Source: Methanobacterium sp. (GTDB lineage Archaea; Methanobacteriota; Methanobacteria; Methanobacteriales; Methanobacteriaceae). From it: a stretch of 6,551 nucleotides of DNA. The notes beneath the pieces were generated by a model, which was given only the letters and a program-made list of their open reading frames with translations, ran no database searches and was not told where the DNA came from. The translations under genes were made by a program, and so were the position numbers. Below, piece by piece: positions 1 to 5,164 of the stretch. Each line of letters opens with the position of its first letter. The first letter of the stretch is position 1. The stretch covers positions 2,786 to 9,336 of the forward strand of contig PMNN01000045.1 of assembly GCA_003161815.1 (NCBI GenBank), written 5' to 3'.

Positions 1-1
1 A

Positions 2-61
2 TTTGCAAGAATTTGGGATATGGGTTACAGTCCTGGAGAAGTAGATGTTCATTTTATCTAG
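2..61 (+). CDS. Partial CDS, C-terminal end of an unrecognised protein
   Basis: Frame 2 is open from the left edge to a TAG at 59-61 and reads FARIWDMGYSPGEVDVHFI. Its composition is protein-like (aromatic and helix-forming residues, then GYSPGEVD). Nearly all of its third codon positions are A or T, as expected for this AT-rich genome. The opposite-strand frame starting at an ATG (52-50) has a much more GC-rich third position and a less convincing translation. I do not recognise the family from 19 residues. If real, this gene is transcribed toward the ASCH-TPR gene and ends 119 nt before that gene's stop codon, so the two converge. The call rests only on reading-frame quality at a window edge. 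Confidence 0.4.
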   Translation, partial: FARIWDMGYSPGEVDVHFI

Positions 62-122
62 GATTAGATGGAACATTTTAAATTTTCGGGGAAAGAATTT
101 CTTATAAAAAGCATTTATTGTA

Positions 123-131
123 TTTTTTTTT
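123..131 (+). terminator. Oligo-T tract, probable terminator of the plus-strand gene
   Basis: Nine consecutive T residues lie about 60 nt after the TAG of the left-edge plus-strand reading frame. Archaeal RNA polymerase commonly terminates at such T runs without needing a hairpin, and no stable stem precedes this one. It sits between two convergent genes, where a terminator is expected. The same T9-ATC string recurs in other spacers of this window, so it may have another role. Confidence 0.4.
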
Positions 132-167
132 ATCAAATTTAGCCTAAGAACTACTGAAAGTTGGTTA

Positions 168-180
168 TTTATAAAAAACT
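168..180 (-). terminator. Oligo-T tract after the ASCH-TPR stop codon
   Basis: Directly after the TAA at 183-181, the minus strand reads AGTTTTTTATAAATAAC. The run of six T residues fits archaeal intrinsic termination at oligo-T, and it would end transcripts that read leftward before they reach the convergent plus-strand gene. A second T-rich stretch follows further on, within 100-120 on the minus strand. No strong hairpin is seen. Confidence 0.4.
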
Positions 181-1326
181 TTATAAGTTGTCTAAACATT
201 CATCTCTTAATATTTGAGCATCTTCATTCTCGGGATTGATCATCAGAGCTTTCCTTAAACAATCCATTGCTTCTTTAAAACGGTTTAATTCTATATAAGC
301 AACGGCTTTGTTGCTTAAAAATATGTCATTTTTGGGTTTCAATTTTAGGGATTCATTGTAACATTTAACCGCTTCTTCGAATCGTCCGAGTTCCATTAAA
401 GCGTTTCCTTTCCTGTTCCATGTGGACGCGTCGGGTGCATCGTCAAGACAAACCTCTAATCCCCGATCATATGATTCTAAAGCTTCTTCAGCACGGTCCA
501 TTTCTGTTAATATGTTCCCGCGGGCATTCCAAACATCCGGATTATTTGGATCGATCACAATTATTTTATCATAATATTCTAGTGCTTCATCATATCTTCC
601 CAGCATTTCTAATATGAATCCTCTCCAATATAGCACTAAAATATTCTCAGAGTTCAATTTTAGGGCTTCATTATTGGTTTTTAATGCTTCTTTTGGTTTA
701 TTAGAGTTTAATAGGGCTATGGCTTTATTGTTCCAAATGAATTCGTTTTGGGAATCTAGTTTTAGAGCTTTATCGTAGCATTCTAAAGCTTCATCAAAGA
801 GACCAAGCCGGGAGAGGTTATCTCCTTTGCGGTTTAGAAGGTACACATCGTTAGGTTCGAAGCGCAATGCTGCACTATAACATTGTACAGAAGCATTAAA
901 TTTACCAATGTCAAATAGATTATCTGCTCTTTTTGATATCTGCTCTTTTTCATCAATTTTTTTACCCTCCCACTTATTAATGGGAAGTTTTCGGAATCTT
1001 ATGACTTGAAAAAGAGAATCATCTTTTATATCCGGATAAAGTTTGTGAAATTCAGATTCTAATTCTTGAGCGTTACAAAAACCTTCTTCATGAGCTAGAT
1101 CATCATTTTCTTTAAGATTTCTGAATTTTAAGACGTCTACATCAATTACTTCTGCTTCAAAAAGCTTTTCACGCTCTTTGGAAATCAAATTCCAGTAACA
1201 ATGAAGTCTATCTCCCGTTGATAAGGGTTTTTTCCACAGTTGTCTGATAGTAGTGGTTTTTTTACCAGTTATAAGATCAATGTGGTTACTTCCGAATAAC
1301 AAAATTGCTATGATTGAACCCTCCAA
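181..1326 (-). CDS. ASCH-domain protein fused to seven tetratricopeptide repeats
   Basis: The longest frame encodes 381 residues from a TTG. Residues about 6-113 match an ASCH domain (PUA-like fold): a first strand IAILLF, the signature GKKTTTIR at 21-28, a Gly-Asp turn at 38-39, a central EAEVIDVDVLKF strand pair, EEGF at 80-83 and a final FQVIRFRKL strand. A short charged linker follows. Seven TPR units then fill about 129-367, typically ending ALxxxPxN, with units 1 and 3 the most degenerate. ASCH domains are thought to bind RNA or modified nucleosides, and one bacterial member (YqfB) hydrolyses N4-acetylcytidine. TPRs bind protein partners. No signal peptide or membrane segment is seen, so the protein is probably cytosolic. 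The start is doubtful: the strong GGAGGG (1324-1319) overlaps the TTG itself and points to ATC (1314-1312) or ATA (1311-1309). Starting at ATA would give a 376-residue protein beginning M-A-I-L-L-F. The cellular role is unknown. Confidence 0.85.
   Translation of the reverse strand: MEGSIIAILLFGSNHIDLITGKKTTTIRQLWKKPLSTGDRLHCYWNLISKEREKLFEAEVIDVDVLKFRNLKENDDLAHEEGFCNAQELESEFHKLYPDIKDDSLFQVIRFRKLPINKWEGKKIDEKEQISKRADNLFDIGKFNASVQCYSAALRFEPNDVYLLNRKGDNLSRLGLFDEALECYDKALKLDSQNEFIWNNKAIALLNSNKPKEALKTNNEALKLNSENILVLYWRGFILEMLGRYDEALEYYDKIIVIDPNNPDVWNARGNILTEMDRAEEALESYDRGLEVCLDDAPDASTWNRKGNALMELGRFEEAVKCYNESLKLKPKNDIFLSNKAVAYIELNRFKEAMDCLRKALMINPENEDAQILRDECLDNL
226..942 (-). repeat. Tandem 34-codon repeats encoding seven TPR units
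   Basis: This part of the ASCH-TPR gene is a degenerate tandem repeat with a period of about 102 nt. Units fall at residues about 129-160, 161-194, 195-228, 229-262, 263-299, 300-333 and 334-367. Most contain the pattern W/L-N-x-K/R-G, then R/LFxEALxxYxxxLxLxPxN. Unit 5 is 37 residues long because of an extra DAP-type insertion near its end (LDDAPD). The repeats are clear at protein level but well diverged at DNA level, which suggests an old array rather than a recent expansion. Confidence 0.85.
1319..1324 (-). promoter_or_regulatory. Strong Shine-Dalgarno site lacking a standard start codon downstream
   Basis: The minus strand reads TTGGAGGGTTCAATCATAGC. GGAGGG is a near-full match to the archaeal anti-SD sequence and equals the site used by the glmU-type gene (GGAGGG, 5-nt spacer, GTG). 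Here the codons at usable spacing are ATC (4 nt) and ATA (7 nt). The only standard start upstream in frame, TTG, shares a base with the site and cannot be served by it. Confidence 0.6.
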
Positions 1327-1365
1327 AGTTGAAGATTAAATTTTTTTTTATCTTAAATTTCAATT

Positions 1366-1375
1366 TTTTATAAAG
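1366..1375 (-). promoter_or_regulatory. Candidate TATA box for the ASCH-TPR gene
   Basis: The minus strand reads CTAAAACTTTATAAAAAATTG. CTTTATAAAA resembles an archaeal TATA box, with an A-rich BRE-like stretch before it. A transcription start about 25 nt downstream would fall near 1345, giving a leader of roughly 20-35 nt that contains the GGAGGG site. The whole spacer is very AT-rich, so a chance match is possible. Confidence 0.4.
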
Positions 1376-1404
1376 TTTTAGCAACTAGTATAAAAATAAT
1401 TTCT

Positions 1405-2103
1405 TTATATGAGTTCATCGCCAAATTCGGCGGTTTTTAACTTTATATTCCTTAATATTGGTTTAATTTTATTTCCAATCTTTAATAACTCATCACGTGA
1501 TGGATTAGGTGTTTGCTTAAGTTTCTCATCTAAAACAACTCGATTTCTGAACTGTTGAATAGTGTACAAATCACAATTTATACTTTTTGCAATTTCCACC
1601 ATATCCGTTATGTTCAACAGACCAGGCACATAGGTGGTTCTGCATTCTAGAAAGGTATCTTTAGCATTATTACAGATTTCCATGCTTTCTTTTACTTCAT
1701 CACCAATGTCCATCCCTGTTATATCTTCATATTTGGGGAAGGGAGCTTTAATGTCAAGTGCAACGTAATCTAACCATTTAATAATTTTTGAAAGTCTTCC
1801 GGGATTAAATCCGCTAGTATCAAGTTTAGTTTTCAAACTTAAACCTTTAGAATACTTTAAAATATCCTTAACATCTTCCCATTGGATTAATGGTTCTCCT
1901 CCGGTTATTGTAACTGCATCTATAAATTCTAAAGAATTATTAATTTCTGCTTTAATAACATTCATTCTAACAGGATTTCCTCCAAATATAAGCTCTGGGT
2001 TATGACAATAGGGACATTTCAGGATACATCCTCCTGTAAAAATTACTAAAGATATTTTACTAGGATATTCTACAGATGAAATTATTATTCCGCCAATAAT
2101 CAC
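1405..2103 (-). CDS. nrdG: Radical SAM activating enzyme, anaerobic ribonucleotide reductase activase type
   Basis: This 232-residue protein carries the radical SAM cluster motif C26-x3-C30-x2-C33 inside GGCILKCPYCHNPEL, the SAM-binding TGGEP at 67-71, DTSG at 95-98 and LDIKAP at 116-121. Together these match the short archaeal NrdG-like activases (also related to pyruvate-formate-lyase activating enzymes). Such enzymes use a [4Fe-4S] cluster and S-adenosylmethionine to place a glycyl radical on a partner, normally NrdD, the oxygen-sensitive class III ribonucleotide reductase. The start is GTG; the N-terminal GGIIISS segment is usual for the group, and AGGGT lies 11 nt upstream. It is 75 nt downstream of hisC, with a possible promoter between them. 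The partner nrdD is not in this window, so activation of another glycyl-radical enzyme cannot be excluded. The family assignment is firm; the exact substrate is inferred. Confidence 0.85.
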   Translation of the reverse strand: MIIGGIIISSVEYPSKISLVIFTGGCILKCPYCHNPELIFGGNPVRMNVIKAEINNSLEFIDAVTITGGEPLIQWEDVKDILKYSKGLSLKTKLDTSGFNPGRLSKIIKWLDYVALDIKAPFPKYEDITGMDIGDEVKESMEICNNAKDTFLECRTTYVPGLLNITDMVEIAKSINCDLYTIQQFRNRVVLDEKLKQTPNPSRDELLKIGNKIKPILRNIKLKTAEFGDELI

Positions 2104-2151
2104 TTTTTAACACTACCCTATAGAATTTCGGAATGAAAATAAATAGAAGCG

Positions 2152-2161
2152 AATTTAAAAA
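2152..2161 (-). promoter_or_regulatory. Weak candidate TATA box for the radical SAM gene
   Basis: The hisC-nrdG spacer (2104-2178) on the minus strand contains TTTTTAAATT. A start site about 25 nt downstream would lie near 2131, placing the AGGGT ribosome site in a leader of about 28 nt. The element departs from the best archaeal consensus and sits in AT-rich DNA, so read-through from hisC is equally possible. Confidence 0.25.
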
Positions 2162-2178
2162 TTTTTTTTATCTCAAAC

Positions 2179-3276
2179 TCAAATTATTTCCTTTAAAACT
2201 TCGATAAACTTTTTATCATCTTCTATGGTGCTAACATTAACTCGGATCCAGTAATCATCCAATCCTCGGAATGAACTGCAGTCTCTTACTATTATTCCAT
2301 TTTCCATAAGTTTTTTGGTTAAAGTTTTAGAATCCATTCCTGTTTTACGGATATCCAATAATAAATAATTTGCTTTGGACTTTAAAACATTCAAATTAGT
2401 TATATTAACGAGTTCATGGTAGAGATATTTACGACTTTCTATGCAAAGTCGCTTTGATCTTTCTATATAATCTTCATCACGCAAAGTCGCAAGAGCGGCG
2501 ATTTGGGAGAGCCTGGTAAGGCTGAATGCTGGTTTTATTCGGTGCATGTATTGTATGAATTGAGGATTCCCTAGACCGTAACCAATCCTCATTCCAGCCA
2601 ATCCCATTACTTTGGAGAAGGTGCGTAGAATAAACAGATTTTCATAGTCTTTTAGAAGTTCAACATTATTAACCCCGGCAAATTCATAGTAAGCTTCATC
2701 CACCACTACAAGGGCATCAGTGCTCTCTAAAATAGTTTTGATGTCCTTTTTATCAATTAAGCCTCCAGTTGGATTGTTGGGTGTGCATAGGAATATTATA
2801 CGGGTGCGTGGTGATAGTGCATTTAGTATTGAATCAACATTCACCGTGTTTTGGGGCATATCCCAGCGGGCGAAGATTGGAACTCCCCCATTAATAGTTA
2901 AGATATATTCATAGTACATGTATGATGGTATTGGTACTATAAATTCATCGCCAGGATTAATTAAAGTTTTTCCCAGTAGATCTAGTATTTCATCAGCACC
3001 ATCACCACCCAAAATAACCTGAAATGGAGATACACCTGAATAAGAAGCTACAGCTTCAGTTAAATCCTTTAAATCTGTTTCTGGGTACTGATTTATATAT
3101 TTAAGATTTTGAGATAAGTTTTCGATAGCTTTGGGTGAGGGACCAAATGGATTTTCATTAGATCCAAGCTTAATTATTTTATCAGGATTTAAACCATATT
3201 CATCAGATATTTCTTTTATTGATCTCCCTGGAACATAGGGATTAAGTTCTTCAACCATTTTACGAATCTTTACCAT
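2179..3276 (-). CDS. hisC: Histidinol-phosphate aminotransferase
   Basis: This 365-residue protein is a fold-type I, PLP-dependent aminotransferase of the HisC family. It converts imidazole-acetol phosphate and glutamate to histidinol phosphate and 2-oxoglutarate in histidine synthesis. Visible landmarks are the N-terminal PYVPG and SNENPFGPS (39-47), the cofactor-binding GADE (93-96), NNPTG (167-171), DEAYYEF with D193 and Y196, the Schiff-base lysine K222 in TFSKVMGLAG, R230 in GMRIGYG, and R345 in WIRVNVS for the substrate carboxylate. The length is normal for the family. The start is ATG, and MVKIRKMVEELNPYVPG is a typical archaeal beginning, although no good SD lies before it. It follows the carbonic-anhydrase-like gene by 24 nt, suggesting co-transcription. 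No other his gene is present here, as is common in archaea with scattered his genes. CobD-like decarboxylases resemble HisC, but the N-terminal signature and length favour HisC. Confidence 0.92.
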   Translation of the reverse strand: MVKIRKMVEELNPYVPGRSIKEISDEYGLNPDKIIKLGSNENPFGPSPKAIENLSQNLKYINQYPETDLKDLTEAVASYSGVSPFQVILGGDGADEILDLLGKTLINPGDEFIVPIPSYMYYEYILTINGGVPIFARWDMPQNTVNVDSILNALSPRTRIIFLCTPNNPTGGLIDKKDIKTILESTDALVVVDEAYYEFAGVNNVELLKDYENLFILRTFSKVMGLAGMRIGYGLGNPQFIQYMHRIKPAFSLTRLSQIAALATLRDEDYIERSKRLCIESRKYLYHELVNITNLNVLKSKANYLLLDIRKTGMDSKTLTKKLMENGIIVRDCSSFRGLDDYWIRVNVSTIEDDKKFIEVLKEII

Positions 3277-3300
3277 GGTAAATCAACACTAATATAATTA

Positions 3301-3780
3301 TTAATTAATAAATTCATCGTCATTTGCCATATCCGCATATTTAATGGCATTACTTTTTATGGCTTTTATTTCATCAACTTCTAATTTCCGCATAATTTTG
3401 GCGGGAACACCTACTATAAGACTTTCTTCGGGAAATTCCTTACCTTCAGTGACTACAGCCCCGGCACCTACTATACTATTTTTTTTTATAGTGGAACCGT
3501 TTAGAATGGTGGAATTCATCCCAATAAGACAGTTATCCCCTATTGTTGCTCCGTGCAATATGGCAGCATGACCAATTGATACATACGACCCTATTTTAAG
3601 TGGATAGTTTTTAGACGAGTGTAAAACGCAGTTATCCTGAATGTTAGAATATCTCCCTATACTTATTTCCTCAACGTCACCCCTTATGACTGCGTTGAAC
3701 CATATAGATGATTGATCAGCTATATTAACTTTCCCAGTAATGTGGGAACCCTTGAATATTTTGACGGTGGGATGAATCAT
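3301..3780 (-). CDS. Gamma-carbonic-anhydrase-like hexapeptide-repeat protein
   Basis: This 159-residue protein is made mainly of hexapeptide repeats that form a left-handed beta-helix, followed by a C-terminal helix (about 133-152). It contains the gamma-class metal site: H54 (NCVLHSS), H71 and H76 (GHAAILHG), spaced as in the family, plus R33 and D35 (RGD) and Q48 (NIQD). Members are homotrimers with a zinc or iron ion held between subunits; some hydrate CO2 reversibly, while many YrdA/CamH-type members have no proven activity. The long acidic loop bearing the proton-shuttle glutamate of Methanosarcina Cam is absent, so this is the short CamH-like form. The ATG start fits the family N-terminus. 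It lies 112 nt after the glmU-type gene with its own candidate promoter and 24 nt before hisC. Older annotations call such proteins ferripyochelin-binding or acetyltransferase-like; the metal histidines argue for the carbonic anhydrase family. Confidence 0.9.
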   Translation of the reverse strand: MIHPTVKIFKGSHITGKVNIADQSSIWFNAVIRGDVEEISIGRYSNIQDNCVLHSSKNYPLKIGSYVSIGHAAILHGATIGDNCLIGMNSTILNGSTIKKNSIVGAGAVVTEGKEFPEESLIVGVPAKIMRKLEVDEIKAIKSNAIKYADMANDDEFIN

Positions 3781-3837
3781 TTAGCATCAACTTTTTTTAG
3801 TGATAATTTCTGATGGAAAAAAATTTTTATTCAAATA

Positions 3838-3846
3838 TCATATAAG
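3838..3846 (-). promoter_or_regulatory. Candidate TATA box for the carbonic-anhydrase-like gene and hisC
   Basis: The minus strand reads TTACTTATATGATATTT. CTTATATGA is close to the archaeal TATA consensus. A start about 25 nt downstream would fall near 3815, leaving a leader of about 35 nt before the ATG at 3780. The 112-nt spacer after the glmU-type gene, long beside the 4-nt overlap and the 24-nt gap nearby, supports a new transcription unit here. Confidence 0.45.
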
Positions 3847-3892
3847 TAAAAATAAATTTGTTTATATTATTAAAACAATTTTATGTAATTGA

Positions 3893-5164
3893 TTATTTAT
3901 GATCTAGAATTATATGTTGTTGTTTAGGCAGAACTAACTTGTTTGATGGGATATCTTTACTGATTATAGCTCCAGCACCTACCTTTGAGTTTAAACCCAC
4001 CTTTACACCGGGATTGAAACTGGAGTTTATTCCAGTCTTAACCCCATCTGCAAAGATAACTCCTAATTTTCTCCTTCCAGAGTCTATCCTATCTCTCTTT
4101 ATAGTTAATTTCACATTACCATCATCGAAACGTAAGTTAGCTATGTTTGTACCGGCGGCTATATTACAATTAGCCCCTATAATAGAATCTCCTACATAAG
4201 AGAGGTGATTAATATTAGTATCATCCATTATAATGGAGTTTTTAATTTCAACTGCGTTTCCAATCTTAACTCCATTACCGATGCAAGTGCATTTTCTTAA
4301 AAAAGTGTTAGGGCCTATATCGCAATCTTTACCAATGTATATGGGTCCCATAAGGTAGGATCCGGATCTTATTATAGTTCGTTCACCCACAAAAACTGGA
4401 CCATGGATAGTGACTCCTTCTTCAATTTCGCCATGAATTTCTGATTCCATTCCCTCTAGATAATGTTCATTTACATCTAGGAGTTCCCAAGGCTTTCCAA
4501 CATCAATCCATTTATCATTGTACGGCATTCCTAAAACTCTTTCTCCATTGTCCATCTGAATTTTGATTGAATCAGTTATTTCATATTCTCCGCGTAATGA
4601 TTTGGGAGTGTCCTTTATTGCATTGAAGATATCCTCATCAAAAAGGTAAATACCGGCATTAATCCATTTACTGGAGGTTTCTCCGGGGGCGGGTTTTTCT
4701 ATTAGATTAGTTATTTTATCACCATCAAGTTCTACCACTCCGAAGGAGGAAGGATCATTTACCTGTGTTAAAGTAAGTATGGATTTAGCACCAGTGGATT
4801 TATATTTATCGATTAAATCTCGTATCAATTGAGATTCTACTATTATATCTCCATTTAAAATTATAAAAGTTCCTTCCATGATGTTAGCAGTGGTTCCAAT
4901 AGCATGTGCTGTTCCTAGTCGTTCTTCTTGAGTTACATACTTTATATTAACTCCTAATGAAGATCCATCCTTAAAATGGTTTTTTATAACGTCTTGATGG
5001 TAACCTACAATAAGGGTTATTTCAGATACGCCAGCATCTCTTAAAGCCTCTACATTATACTGCAGTATAGGTTTACAAGCAATTGGCACCATGGTTTTGG
5101 GTCGGGTCAACGTAAGAGGTCGCATTCTAGTACCTTCGCCTGCTGTTAATATAACTCCCTTCAC
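3893..5164 (-). CDS. glmU: Bifunctional sugar-1-phosphate nucleotidyltransferase / acetyltransferase (archaeal GlmU type)
   Basis: The 423-residue protein has two parts. Residues 1 to about 240 form a nucleotidyltransferase: LTAGEGTRMRPLT (6-18) with K23, LGTAHAI (83-89), NGD (104-106, metal-binding aspartate), EKP (156-158), NAGIY (169-173) and EYEITD (193-198). Residues about 245-415 form a left-handed beta-helix of hexapeptide repeats. The stretch NHLSYVGDSIIG with H320 aligns with the acetyltransferase catalytic histidine region of bacterial GlmU, followed by AAGTN. It should acetylate glucosamine-1-P and then couple the product to UTP, giving UDP-GlcNAc; archaeal relatives can also use galactosamine-1-P or form dTDP-glucose. 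The frame is open back to a TTG at 5191, but GGAGGG (5175-5170) with a 5-nt spacer picks the GTG at 5164 and gives the family's M-K-G-V-I-L start. Its GTG overlaps the glmM stop as GTGA, so the two are translationally coupled. Confidence 0.93.
   Translation of the reverse strand: MKGVILTAGEGTRMRPLTLTRPKTMVPIACKPILQYNVEALRDAGVSEITLIVGYHQDVIKNHFKDGSSLGVNIKYVTQEERLGTAHAIGTTANIMEGTFIILNGDIIVESQLIRDLIDKYKSTGAKSILTLTQVNDPSSFGVVELDGDKITNLIEKPAPGETSSKWINAGIYLFDEDIFNAIKDTPKSLRGEYEITDSIKIQMDNGERVLGMPYNDKWIDVGKPWELLDVNEHYLEGMESEIHGEIEEGVTIHGPVFVGERTIIRSGSYLMGPIYIGKDCDIGPNTFLRKCTCIGNGVKIGNAVEIKNSIIMDDTNINHLSYVGDSIIGANCNIAAGTNIANLRFDDGNVKLTIKRDRIDSGRRKLGVIFADGVKTGINSSFNPGVKVGLNSKVGAGAIISKDIPSNKLVLPKQQHIILDHK

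Noticed and set aside
1..52. Minus-strand frame from an ATG at 52-50 running off the left edge
   Set aside because: It has no ribosome site upstream and its third codon positions are GC-rich, unlike this genome. The plus-strand frame across the same bases looks more protein-like.
145..165. Small inverted repeat AACT...AGTT near 149-162
   Set aside because: Only four base pairs around a six-base loop; too weak to count as a terminator hairpin or operator.
420..617. Plus-strand open frame of 65 codons
   Set aside because: It lies antisense inside the TPR coding region, has no family-like sequence, and mirrors the repeat's codon pattern.
226..942. Periodic DNA that could suggest a CRISPR-like or satellite array
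   Set aside because: The 102-nt period is 34 codons, matches TPR units in frame, and is too diverged at DNA level to be an array of direct repeats.
3277..3300. TATA-like TTATATTA just before hisC
   Set aside because: It sits only about 12-20 nt before the ATG, so a start 25 nt downstream would fall inside hisC. The 24-nt gap is better read as an intra-operon spacer.
3939..4199. Plus-strand open frame of 86 codons
   Set aside because: It is antisense to the hexapeptide-repeat domain of the glmU-type gene; its recurring APAP-like pattern comes from the hexapeptide periodicity.
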